Made by a program: the position numbers and the translations under genes. From Verrucomicrobiia bacterium (GTDB lineage Bacteria > Verrucomicrobiota > Verrucomicrobiia > Opitutales > Cerasicoccaceae), in assembly GCA_030432235.1 (NCBI GenBank), contig JAUIHT010000015.1, forward strand, positions 1 through 40,000: a stretch of 40,000 nucleotides of DNA, given 5' to 3'. The notes beneath the pieces were generated by a model, which saw nothing but the letters and a program-made list of their open reading frames with translations, searched no databases and was not told the DNA's origin. Below, one piece after another: positions 9,541-18,242 of the stretch; the stretch's first letter is position 1, and each line of letters opens with the position of its first letter.

Positions 9541-9602
9541 CGATAGCTGCAATGCGTTGAATGGCTTGCTTTTTGGTGGCAGATCATAACTATAGCACTT
9601 TT

Positions 9603-10781
9603 ATGGTGGTTAAGGATTCATCGCTTCGGGCCTTTCAGCCCCGTTATCAAAAAGTCAAACAGTGGCTGATGGAGCAGCTGAAGGCGAATTCTTGGCAGAA
9701 AGGAGAGCGCATTCCGGGGGAATCGATACTGGCGCGGAATCTGGACGTCAGTACCATAACCGTGCGTCAAGCATTGAATGAGTTGGCGCGCGATGGCTAC
9801 CTTCGTCGTGTGCGGGGACGCGGAACTTTCGTTGAGAAGGAATGGCCCCGCACATCGGTGGCTGGCTTGGCTTCCGGTCACTTCGAAAAGCAGACGAAGT
9901 ATTCGTCGCTGAAATCCCTTGCGGTGGGAATTCTTCTTCCTGATGGAATAGAGATCAAATTTCGAGAACGTCAGATCATTGAAGCTCTGGAACGGGCGGT
10001 CACTGCACGGGAAGGGCGTACCGTTGTCTTGCGCATAGCAACCGAAGATGAAGGAATTCAACTCCAATCCTGGATAGATCAAATAGATGGTTTGTCGGTT
10101 CTGGTATTTTTTGAATTTGAGGGAATTGACTTTGGCTGGAAGGTTTTACCGCGCCTCCATAACAAGGGATTGCCAATTATTGCATACGAATACTTGGGAG
10201 CTTTTTGTCTGCCGCGAGTCATCGAGGACCGTTGGTGGGCGATGTGGTTGGCGATTGAGCACTTGAAAAGCCTGGGGCACCGAAAGATCGCTTTGGCGGG
10301 CTTTAATATGGGTAAAGCGGAACAGGGGCTTTTTCAGTGGGTATCAGTTCGTTATCAGGCCTTTTTAGAAGTTTGTCACCGACAGGGGCTCCCTGTCTCC
10401 GTCGAGGACATATTTACTGCGGATTTGGGAACACGTGACTGGGATGCACAACGAGCAGCTGGAAGTTTGGCAGTGGAGCGGATTCTAAATTCGGATGAAA
10501 GTTACACGGCTATCGTAGGTGTGAACGACATCATCGCTCTGGGTATGTTGTATGAGATTACGAGACGTTCCTTGCCGATCTCGGTCCTTGGCTTTGATAA
10601 TATCCCGGAAGCAGGCTTGGAGAATCTGACGACGCTGTCCTGCCCGCCAGTGGAAGTTGGGGAGGCACTTGTCAAACTAGTGGAAGTTGAGTTGGCGGGG
10701 TCCTGGACATGTCAAAACAGCTATCCTCAAGTAGTGGTGCGCCCGCAAATTATTCATCGCAATAGCACCCGTTCCCGATAA
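9603..10781 (+). CDS. GntR-type regulator with LacI-like sugar-binding domain
   Basis: Transcription factor of about 392 residues. The N-terminal winged helix-turn-helix is GntR-type (RYQKVKQWLMEQL, GERIPGESILARNLDVSTIT, VRQALNELARDGYLRRVRG, RGRGTFVEKEW). The rest is a periplasmic-binding-protein-like sensor domain (HLKSLGHRKIALAGF, YTAIVGVNDIIALGML, LPISVLGFDNIPEAGLENLTTL). This architecture (AraR-like) usually represses sugar-use genes and is released by the sugar. I prefer ATG 9603 to ATG 9561, because the conserved domain begins shortly after it. It probably controls the 0.3-9 kb locus. Candidate operators include the inverted repeat at 2812-2870. It sits just downstream of IS3 debris. 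Confidence 0.85.
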   Translation: MVVKDSSLRAFQPRYQKVKQWLMEQLKANSWQKGERIPGESILARNLDVSTITVRQALNELARDGYLRRVRGRGTFVEKEWPRTSVAGLASGHFEKQTKYSSLKSLAVGILLPDGIEIKFRERQIIEALERAVTAREGRTVVLRIATEDEGIQLQSWIDQIDGLSVLVFFEFEGIDFGWKVLPRLHNKGLPIIAYEYLGAFCLPRVIEDRWWAMWLAIEHLKSLGHRKIALAGFNMGKAEQGLFQWVSVRYQAFLEVCHRQGLPVSVEDIFTADLGTRDWDAQRAAGSLAVERILNSDESYTAIVGVNDIIALGMLYEITRRSLPISVLGFDNIPEAGLENLTTLSCPPVEVGEALVKLVEVELAGSWTCQNSYPQVVVRPQIIHRNSTRSR

Positions 10782-10918
10782 TCACCGTATCTGTATCTGG
10801 TGACTTGAATATAGTATCTCGACGTTTTCTCAGCGGCTTCAATTTACTGTGGGCAAGGCACCTCCCGCCAAGCAGTGGTGAACTCAAATTGCATAGTAAT
10901 CGGGAGCCGTTCGGTTGT

Positions 10919-12433
10919 TTAGGTTTTTTTAATGGAATAGTAGTCGGTCATGACATTCTCATACCACTGATCCAAGTCGTTCTGCATTGCATTCAGTTTG
11001 TCCGGATATTGGGCGGATAGGTCGAAGCGCTCTTGCGGATCTTCCCGTAGGTTGAAGAGTTGTGGTGCCAAGGGCTGGGTAATCTTTGGTATGTAATCCT
11101 CCCCGTTTTCGACGAGATGAGTGGGAGAAGCTATTCCTTTGGGCGGAAGCAAGCCGAGAATCGGACCCGTGACATCGTCTTTGCAGGGACGGACCAGTTT
11201 CCAGTCACCATTGCGGACAGCGGCGTTGCGCAAAGGCGTTGGAAAGTAGCGACTAAATTGCCAATAGCGACGTGGAGCCACGATGTAATCTTCTCCGCGT
11301 AGCAGGGGGAGCATGGTTTGCCCGTCTAAATGAAGGTCTTTAGGCCGTTGTACTCCGGCGACGTCGAGCAGAGTGGGGAACCAGTCGCTGAAATGCGTCA
11401 TCTCGTGGCGCATCATCGTGCATGGTAATCCGTTCGGCCAGCGGACGATTGCCGGCACGCGGATACCGCCTTCGTAGATAAGATCCTTGTGGCCATTGAA
11501 TCCACAATTATAGCGAGTCAAGCTGGTTCGGTCTTCCCAGGTAGTGGCAAACTGAGGTCCGTTATCGCTGGTAAAGACGACTAGGGTGTCGTCCTCCAGG
11601 CCCAGTTGTTTCAGGGTTTCCAGGACTCGTCCGATTCCCCGGTCCATCCGTCGGATCATGCCGTATAGAGTGCTGACGTTTTCGCTGATGCCTTTGTCAC
11701 GGAACGGCTGAATGTCTTCCTCGGGTGCTTGTAGCGGCGTGTGTGGGGCGAAATGCGCGAGGTAGAGGAAGAACGGTTCATTCTGATGGCGTTTGATGAA
11801 CTGAATGGATTCTTCGGTAAGCACATCGGCCAGGTATTCTCCATCGTGATTGTGGAGTACGCCATTGCGGCTAATCGGACGGTTCCAGTGATTGTTGCAT
11901 TCGTAGATGAGGGAGCATTCCTGGAAGCCGCGTTCGTAAGCGCGATAGCCGGGGCCGGATCCGAGATGCCATTTGCCAACCATTCCCGTTGCGTAGCCCG
12001 CATTGGAAAGGACATTGGCGATGGTCTGTTCGCTGAGGGCAAGGTCGTGTTTTTTTCCCGGAGTATCAATGACCCCGGTTCGGTGAGGGTAACGTCCCGT
12101 CATCAAGCAAGCTCGGGAGGGAGAGCACACGGCTGAGCCTGCGTAGTGTTGGGTCAGCAGTGTTCCCTCTTGCATGAGGCGATCAATCGCTGGCGTTTCA
12201 GAGGCTCCAAAATTAAGTGCTCCGATATCGCCATAGCCCATGTCATCGGCCAGGATTAAGACGATATTCGGTCTCTTACCGGTAGGTTTTTGAGTGAACG
12301 CGTTTGGTTCTGGTTCACTGAGTGGGGCATGGATTGATTCGGGCATGGATGCGGCGATTCGGGTCATACTGGTGAGGGAAAGGGCACTCAAACTGGTGCC
12401 GGATAGCTTGATAAAGTCTTTACGAGTAATCAT
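10919..12433 (-). CDS. Exported arylsulfatase / N-acetylgalactosamine-6-sulfatase-like
   Basis: Formylglycine sulfatase of 504 residues. The N-terminus MITRKDFIKLSGTSLSAL resembles a Tat signal with RK in place of RR, as is common for verrucomicrobial sulfatases. Then NIVLILADDMGYGDIGA (metal aspartates at 63-64), the maturation motif C-S-P-S-R with cysteine 103, GKWHLG and FTSDNGPQ. This is the arylsulfatase A/GALNS-type layout. Its ATG overlaps the TGA of the sulfatase gene upstream by four bases (12430-12433), so the pair is translationally coupled. The substrate is probably a sulfated polysaccharide processed together with its partner; exact linkage is unknown. Confidence 0.92.
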   Translation of the reverse strand: MITRKDFIKLSGTSLSALSLTSMTRIAASMPESIHAPLSEPEPNAFTQKPTGKRPNIVLILADDMGYGDIGALNFGASETPAIDRLMQEGTLLTQHYAGSAVCSPSRACLMTGRYPHRTGVIDTPGKKHDLALSEQTIANVLSNAGYATGMVGKWHLGSGPGYRAYERGFQECSLIYECNNHWNRPISRNGVLHNHDGEYLADVLTEESIQFIKRHQNEPFFLYLAHFAPHTPLQAPEEDIQPFRDKGISENVSTLYGMIRRMDRGIGRVLETLKQLGLEDDTLVVFTSDNGPQFATTWEDRTSLTRYNCGFNGHKDLIYEGGIRVPAIVRWPNGLPCTMMRHEMTHFSDWFPTLLDVAGVQRPKDLHLDGQTMLPLLRGEDYIVAPRRYWQFSRYFPTPLRNAAVRNGDWKLVRPCKDDVTGPILGLLPPKGIASPTHLVENGEDYIPKITQPLAPQLFNLREDPQERFDLSAQYPDKLNAMQNDLDQWYENVMTDYYSIKKT

Positions 12434-13980
12434 ATTGAACTGGGGTTAAAATCGTGCTGTAGTTTGTCAGTGACATTGGAACTTAGTCCCGGGTAGAGCT
12501 GACTCCATTGTTTGCCACCTTTATGAATCTGCACGCTGGGGCCGGTGGGATGGGTTTCGGTTTTGAAATCGATGTTTCGATGGAAGCCGCTGACGTGCTG
12601 AAGGAGGCACTCGGTTAGTTGCAAGCGGACGAGGGCGCAGGCGGGATCATGATAGAGGTTATGGAGCTCACCGGCATCGTTTTCGTGTTTGTATAGCTCA
12701 CCGTCGCTTGGGTTTTCGGGATAGTAAACCAAGCGGTGGGTCTTTGTGCGAACGGAGAGGACTCGAGCCATTTCTGATTGAGGAAAGTCCCATTCGACGC
12801 AGACTTGTTCTTTGCCGGAAGTGTTTCGTTCGATGACGGGAATCAGCGAGGCGCCATCCAGGTTTTTCGGTACAGCTAGATTGGCGGCTTCGCACAGCGT
12901 GGGATAGAGGTCTACGCTTTCGATGAGTTCATTGTAAGTCCTGTCCTCTGGGCCATCGGGAATACGCATGATCCAAGGGATTCGATGGATGGATTCGTAG
13001 ACTCCAAAATTTTTTAACATAAGCCCGTGTTCGCCGGCGAAATCACCGTGATCGGCATGATAAACGATGATGGTATTATCGTATTCGCCGGTTTCCTTCA
13101 GATGGTCGATGATCCGACCGATTTCGGTGTCAATCACGGTGATGAGTGTGTAATAGTAAGCCAGTTGGCGTCTGAGATCTGCTGGGTCGTATGGGCGGTA
13201 GGGGTAGCCTGAGCCTGTTTTTTTCTTTATGTATTCGCGTTGATACCCGGGTTTTCCTTCGAAATGATTTTCAAAGAGATCGCTGGCGTTTGAGGGGAGT
13301 GTCAAACTTTCGGGATCGTACAGCTCAGCCTGCTCTGCTGAGGGCGAATAGGGGTCGTGGGGGCGTTGAAAGCTTATTTTAAGAAAAAAGGGATCCGTGG
13401 TATCTCGGTGATTTTCGAGAAAGTTGAGGGCTTCGTTGCCGGTCCAGCGCTCGGTGGAGTGCTCGAAGGGCAGAGGACTGATGAAGCCTTTCATCGATGC
13501 TCCGGGATGGGGAGGATAGAGCGTTCCAAGGTCAAAGTCGTCAGCCAGCCCTTCCTCAACGAGGTGGGCAAAGTAGTGGATGGAAAGAGGATTGTCGGGG
13601 TCTGCATCGGCCATGTCGGCCAGGCGTTGGTGCTTGAAGCCGCGTTCAATCCAACTGATGGGCAGGTGCCCTTTTCCGATGAGTGCTGTCTGGTAGCCAG
13701 CATTTTGGAAATGCTCGGCGATAGTCAATGGATGAGTTGCATTGTAATCCTGAACCTGATTGCCGGCGATGCCGTGCGTATGGATATACTGCCCAGACAT
13801 GAAACAGGCGCGGGAGGGGGCGCAAATTGGATTATTGCAGTAGGCGTTTTTGAATACGATTCCTTTGGCGGCAAGGGTATCAAGATTGGGGGTCCGAACA
13901 TCTGTATTTCCGTAGCAGCCCAAGGCGTGGGCAGCGTGCTGATCGGACATGATCCATAGGATGTTTGGTTTTGTTATCAT
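12430..13980 (-). CDS. Sulfatase without visible signal peptide
   Basis: Formylglycine-type sulfatase of 516 residues. It begins directly with the catalytic domain (MITKPNILWIMSDQHAAHAL), so no signal peptide or Tat motif is seen and a cytoplasmic location is suggested. The maturation motif C-A-P-S-R has cysteine 53, and HADHGDFAGEHGLMLKNFGVYE is the C-terminal metal-site segment. It is first in an operon with an exported sulfatase (ATGA overlap). A plausible scheme is that one enzyme acts outside and this one on imported fragments, unless the real start lies upstream; no in-frame extension with a signal is apparent. It diverges from the large glycosidase gene across an AT-rich promoter region. 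Confidence 0.9.
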   Translation of the reverse strand: MITKPNILWIMSDQHAAHALGCYGNTDVRTPNLDTLAAKGIVFKNAYCNNPICAPSRACFMSGQYIHTHGIAGNQVQDYNATHPLTIAEHFQNAGYQTALIGKGHLPISWIERGFKHQRLADMADADPDNPLSIHYFAHLVEEGLADDFDLGTLYPPHPGASMKGFISPLPFEHSTERWTGNEALNFLENHRDTTDPFFLKISFQRPHDPYSPSAEQAELYDPESLTLPSNASDLFENHFEGKPGYQREYIKKKTGSGYPYRPYDPADLRRQLAYYYTLITVIDTEIGRIIDHLKETGEYDNTIIVYHADHGDFAGEHGLMLKNFGVYESIHRIPWIMRIPDGPEDRTYNELIESVDLYPTLCEAANLAVPKNLDGASLIPVIERNTSGKEQVCVEWDFPQSEMARVLSVRTKTHRLVYYPENPSDGELYKHENDAGELHNLYHDPACALVRLQLTECLLQHVSGFHRNIDFKTETHPTGPSVQIHKGGKQWSQLYPGLSSNVTDKLQHDFNPSSI

Positions 13981-14196
13981 GGTATTTCACGGGGTAAGTG
14001 ACTGGCATTCTAAGCATAGCAGCCCTATATTCCTTTCTCGGCAGTTATATATTTCAAAAAAAACTGGACTTATTAGAGTATATAAATTGTATAAGTAAAT
14101 AAATAATAGTGTAAAAACAAATAAAGTGGCATTATATTGAAAAAACAACTCAAAAACAACTCAATCTAGTGCATAAATCCAATTTAAGAGCCGCAC
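13981..14196. promoter_or_regulatory. AT-rich divergent promoter region with repeats
   Basis: It separates the sulfatase operon (-) from the large glycosidase gene (+). It is much richer in A/T than its surroundings. It contains an inverted repeat ACTTAT (14068-14073)/ATAAGT (14091-14096) and a tandem 11-bp direct repeat in which AAAAACAACTCA occurs at 14141-14152 and 14152-14163, one helical turn apart. These are candidate regulator sites. I could not fix -10/-35 boxes with confidence. Confidence 0.45.
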
Positions 14197-17100
14197 ATGA
14201 TTGAAGATGTCGTGAAAATATCTGAATTGAAACCTAGAATTAGAATGTCCGCTCACATGATCTGCCCTTTCTCTTCCGTTGCTGCCCAGCGGTGTTTCTC
14301 CACGGGCCTTCAGTCCAAGGGACGGTCGGCTGCTTTTTGGGTTTTAATTTGTGCCATGCTTTATATTTGTATCGCGATGGCACTGCCCGCATCTGGAGCG
14401 GACACACCTGCTGGGTCGATGTCTCTCTATGAGTTGGCTGAGCCTGAGACATCGCTTTCGCAGTGGCAGGTTGGGGGGCATCTGGGAAAGCCCACTCATC
14501 TGCGGATTGGTTTGGAGCGGAGCGACGATCAAACTGTGCGCGTCCGCTATCTAGGAGGCGCTATGGGGGCGGACGCTGATAATTACTACGATTTGTATCA
14601 GAGAGGGCAATGGAACTTTTCTAGCTACTCGCACGTGCGTATCCGCATCAGGGGGGATCTGATTGGCCAGCGCGTGAGTTTGGTTGTTCAGGATGCGAAT
14701 GGCAATTGGAGTTCCTATGCGTCGAAGGAGTGGATTGTCTCGTCACCAGGGGAATGGAAGGATTTGAATATCCCTTTGAGCCGAAAGCGTTTTCCGCGAG
14801 AAGACAGTCACGCTCATGCGGATTTATCCAATTTGGTTTACGTTGCTTTACGCGTGTTTTACGAAAAGGCAGGCTTCGAGTTGGATGGGGTCGAGCTGCA
14901 TCGTGGCAATCTGCTCGATAATGCCGGTTTTGAAGAGGGAGAAACGAAGCCGAATCACTGGAATGCATCGGGAGGTGTATTGCTGGATAAACAGATATTT
15001 CTTGGCGGGAGGCATTCATTGAAGCTTACGCGTCAGTCTGGCGAGGCTCAGTGGCCTCGAGTCGTAAGTGATGTTTTTGATCTCAATCCAGGCAGTTATA
15101 AGGTGAAGGCTGCGCTACGGGCGGAGGGATTGTTTAGCCCTGATGATTCCTTTAACGTCAGTGTTTCAGTTGAGGGGCTGGATGCGAAGGGGAATGTGGT
15201 TGAAACGTTTTCTCTGGGAGAAGTTACCGGGACGATGTCCTGGCGCGTTTTGCAGCGTCGTTGGGTCGTTCCTGAGAAGGTCGAAGGGGGGCGTTTCGTT
15301 ATCGCAATGAACAAGACACACGGGACGGCTTGGGTGGACGATCTGTCGATCGTACCGGTGAATGGGCCTTCCGGCGAGAGGAGCAATAAAGATGAAGAAA
15401 TGGTTATTACCTGTTCGGAGTTGGGTAATCTGTTTTTGCCAGAAGATGCTTTACGGTTTTCAGTCCGGTTAAATCGCGATGCAGGGGAAGGCGAAACGCT
15501 GTCGTATGAGGTCAGGGACTATTGGGGGCAGCGATTCTGTTTTAGGGGTGACTCTTCGGTATCGTTGAAGGGAGAGGGGCAGAGCGGTGCCTCTTTATCC
15601 CATATTGATTTAAGTGACCTCGGCCTGGAGAAGGGTGTTTATTATGAACTTCATGTTTTCGCTGAAGACGGTTCGAAGGGATCGGCTAGCTTCGCTGTGC
15701 TACCTCAGTCTCGCACCTTTGATTACCCGGCAGCTGATATCCCCTTTGGGACGCAGGGCTTCACTTGGCGTTCCGAGTCGGCCCAGAAGCTTGGTGCTCG
15801 CCTTGGAGCGCGGTGGTCGAGGGGACGTTTCCGCGGATGGAACCTCCATCTGGATGATCCGGCATGGCAAAAGGTGCATGTCTCCAACTTCACTTCGGTC
15901 GGGCTCATTCCCTACATGAAGTTGGATGATGGATTGGCTTGGGAGCGCGGTAGATTAGGGAATGACGTAAGCGTGTTATTGGAGGGGCTTCCGGAATTTG
16001 TTGAGCATTATTCAACACAAGGGCTGAATACCTATAAGCTCGGAAACGAACCTCCCGGTTGGAATATGGAGCAGGTAAGGAACTCCGTTGAGGGCTATCG
16101 CGCCCTTTATGAGGGGATAAAACAAGCGGATCCAAACGCTCGCGTCATAAGCTCCTCTATAAACAACAATCATGAGCGATTCATGGAGGCTGGCGTTGGG
16201 CTTTATTGTGATTATGTGGATTTTCACGCCTATCTGCCCATCGAAGAGCAGCGCCGGCTCACCCGTAATATGCAGGCTTGGGTTGAAAAATATTCTCCGG
16301 GCAAGCCGCTGTGGTGTACAGAGCTGGGCAGTAACGGATTTTCATTGAGTCGACACCAGCGTGCCATTGATACGGTTGCCAAGCAGGTGGTGATCTTCGC
16401 GGATGGAGTTGATAGTGTGGATTGGTTTTGCCTGCAGGCAACCGCAGCTCTGAATGATAACTACCTAGGGGCTTTTGCCATGCTCAATGTCGATGGTACG
16501 CCTCGCTTTGACGCTATTAGTTATTTTCACCTTCTGGACCTATTGACAGTCAAAAGCTTCCAGGAGGAGGCCGATTGGAAAGATGGTGATAAAGGATTTC
16601 TCTTTGTGGATGAGCTAGGGGAAGCTGTCATTGTGATGTGGAATCGGAGTCGGCAGGGTGTGGTTTCCCTTCCTTTGCCTGGGATCGGCGAAGTGGTGGT
16701 TACCAGCTTGGATGGGCGTAAGCAGAAATTAGACGCCAGAGGGGAGGGGATTGATCTGTGGATTGGTAAGGATCCTCAATTCATTAGTTTCCTGGCTGAT
16801 GCATCATTTACTTTGCCGGCTCAGTTAGGCGAACCTCGGCTGAGCGCGTTGTTCGAGGAAAGCCTAGTTCCCGGCAATGACTTTCAGATGAGATTCAACA
16901 CCGTGCTGCCGGAGTCTCGGGTGAAGCTGTCGACGCCTCCGGGTTGGAAAGTGCAGGACCTGTCGGATGGAAAAGGAGTCTTTAGTGTGCAGGTTCCTCA
17001 TGACACGACCGTCGAAACCGCACAGTTTACCGCAGTTCTGGAAGACGGTGAAAGGCTTGCCTGTGTCATGTTGAAGATCCCGGTTCCGTGTGGTGCGCAA

Positions 17101-18081
17101 TGTGATGTTCGATTGACTCCTGGCATCTCGGCCGAGGGGGAAGTCTCCTTTGTTCTGACGTTGAGGAATAACTCCTCCAAATTGATCAGCATTGCATGGG
17201 ACATGGAGTTGGATCGAGAGGCGATCATGGATGTGGGGTGGTATGACCTTGAGAATGCTGCTTTGGCGAGTACGGCGCTACGCGAACCTGCTTCTGGAGC
17301 TTTGAGTCTGGCGTCTGGCGAGGAACATCGGATTACAGTCATGGCGCCAGATCTAAATACAGACAGCTTTTACCGGATTCGTGCGAATGTTCGTGTTAAC
17401 GGAGAAAAAGATATTTTACTGTCGCGTTGGCTGGGTGACTTCCTTCCGGTCGTCAAGGCGCGTGGTCCTGTTTCTATTGATGGTAAATTGGATGAATCTT
17501 TCTGGTCGGACGCGGTTACATGGGGCTTCTCTGGTAAGCATAGAATGCGAGGAAAATGGCGGGAGCGGTGGACTGGGGCTGACGATTTGAGCGGAGTGGC
17601 ACGCTTTCTATGGAACGAAGATTATCTCTACCTCGCCCTTGAGGTTCGGGACGAAGTTTTCCGAAATGTTCATCAAGGCGATTTGATTTGGGCGGGCGAT
17701 AGCTTCCAATTTCTGGTGAAGCCGGCGTTTGAGCGTGGAGTGGCTGGTCGTATTTATAATTATGCTGCGGGTTATGGTGCTGAAGGTGATGAGGTTTGGC
17801 GCTTCATGTCCGCTGTTGATGATCGTTTGATAGGCAAGGTTCCCGACATACTGTTCAGCACGACTCAATCGACCGAAAGTCCAGGGGGGCGCGTTTATGA
17901 GATGGCCATCCCCTGGAGTGAACTAGAGCCTTTCCAGCCTGCGGTAAATGCCGTGTTGGGATTGGCGTTGATTGTGAACGAAGATGATGGCGATGGTCGT
18001 TTTTCTTGGATGTCCAGCTTGGGATCGGGGGTGAGTGAAAAGCAAGACAATGCCATGGCGGGACTCATTCTGCGGCCTTAG
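14197..18081 (+). CDS. Giant secreted multidomain clan GH-A-type glycosidase with CBMs
   Basis: Protein of 1294 residues. A hydrophobic export segment (FWVLICAMLYICIAMALPASGA) lies some 45 residues in, so the true start may be one of the internal ATGs at 14245 or 14257. Two galactose-binding-like/CBM4-9-type beta-sandwiches follow (about 75-235 and 240-390). The catalytic TIM barrel (about 510-790) has the candidate acid/base glutamate 618 in KLGNEPPG and candidate nucleophile 709 in LWCTELG, 91 residues apart as in clan GH-A (GH39-, GH79- or Asl1-like). The C-terminus (about 1095-1294) is CBM9-like (ISIDGKLDESFW-like start, FLWNEDYLYLALEVRD, AGDSFQFLV). It probably attacks a complex, perhaps sulfated, polysaccharide together with the divergent sulfatases. 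No specific GH family can be fixed by eye. Confidence 0.75.
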   Translation: MIEDVVKISELKPRIRMSAHMICPFSSVAAQRCFSTGLQSKGRSAAFWVLICAMLYICIAMALPASGADTPAGSMSLYELAEPETSLSQWQVGGHLGKPTHLRIGLERSDDQTVRVRYLGGAMGADADNYYDLYQRGQWNFSSYSHVRIRIRGDLIGQRVSLVVQDANGNWSSYASKEWIVSSPGEWKDLNIPLSRKRFPREDSHAHADLSNLVYVALRVFYEKAGFELDGVELHRGNLLDNAGFEEGETKPNHWNASGGVLLDKQIFLGGRHSLKLTRQSGEAQWPRVVSDVFDLNPGSYKVKAALRAEGLFSPDDSFNVSVSVEGLDAKGNVVETFSLGEVTGTMSWRVLQRRWVVPEKVEGGRFVIAMNKTHGTAWVDDLSIVPVNGPSGERSNKDEEMVITCSELGNLFLPEDALRFSVRLNRDAGEGETLSYEVRDYWGQRFCFRGDSSVSLKGEGQSGASLSHIDLSDLGLEKGVYYELHVFAEDGSKGSASFAVLPQSRTFDYPAADIPFGTQGFTWRSESAQKLGARLGARWSRGRFRGWNLHLDDPAWQKVHVSNFTSVGLIPYMKLDDGLAWERGRLGNDVSVLLEGLPEFVEHYSTQGLNTYKLGNEPPGWNMEQVRNSVEGYRALYEGIKQADPNARVISSSINNNHERFMEAGVGLYCDYVDFHAYLPIEEQRRLTRNMQAWVEKYSPGKPLWCTELGSNGFSLSRHQRAIDTVAKQVVIFADGVDSVDWFCLQATAALNDNYLGAFAMLNVDGTPRFDAISYFHLLDLLTVKSFQEEADWKDGDKGFLFVDELGEAVIVMWNRSRQGVVSLPLPGIGEVVVTSLDGRKQKLDARGEGIDLWIGKDPQFISFLADASFTLPAQLGEPRLSALFEESLVPGNDFQMRFNTVLPESRVKLSTPPGWKVQDLSDGKGVFSVQVPHDTTVETAQFTAVLEDGERLACVMLKIPVPCGAQCDVRLTPGISAEGEVSFVLTLRNNSSKLISIAWDMELDREAIMDVGWYDLENAALASTALREPASGALSLASGEEHRITVMAPDLNTDSFYRIRANVRVNGEKDILLSRWLGDFLPVVKARGPVSIDGKLDESFWSDAVTWGFSGKHRMRGKWRERWTGADDLSGVARFLWNEDYLYLALEVRDEVFRNVHQGDLIWAGDSFQFLVKPAFERGVAGRIYNYAAGYGAEGDEVWRFMSAVDDRLIGKVPDILFSTTQSTESPGGRVYEMAIPWSELEPFQPAVNAVLGLALIVNEDDGDGRFSWMSSLGSGVSEKQDNAMAGLILRP

Positions 18082-18192
18082 GGAAAGGATATCAAGTTGT
18101 CCGACCTCTGGTGGTAATGCTGGACGGTGGCATCTTCTGTTACGACACCACCGAGATGGCTCCGGTGAGTGCATCGGGAGAGACTGCCTCTG

Positions 18193-18206
18193 ACTAAAAT
18201 TTTAGT
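18193..18206. promoter_or_regulatory. Perfect 14-bp palindrome upstream of alpha-mannosidase
   Basis: ACTAAAATTTTAGT is a perfect palindrome ending where a -35-like TTGAAA (18206-18211) begins. A -10-like AATAAC sits 17 bp further on, inside the LacI-type operator. It may be a second protein-binding site; it may also be a weak stem at the end of the preceding glycosidase transcript. Confidence 0.4.
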
Positions 18207-18226
18207 TGAAAAGAAGCGGTGCCAAT

Positions 18227-18242
18227 GAAATAACGATAATTC
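18227..18242. promoter_or_regulatory. Candidate LacI-family operator abutting the GH38 start codon
   Basis: GAAATAACGATAATTC differs by one base from the near-palindrome in front of the GH130 gene and shares the central CG typical of LacI-family operators. It ends one base before the ATG at 18243 and overlaps a possible -10 box, a position from which a repressor would block initiation directly. Confidence 0.6.

Noticed and set aside
13357-13959. 200-residue open frame on the + strand inside the sulfatase gene
   Set aside because: It is the antisense shadow of a clearly conserved sulfatase with all family motifs; its translation has no recognisable domain.
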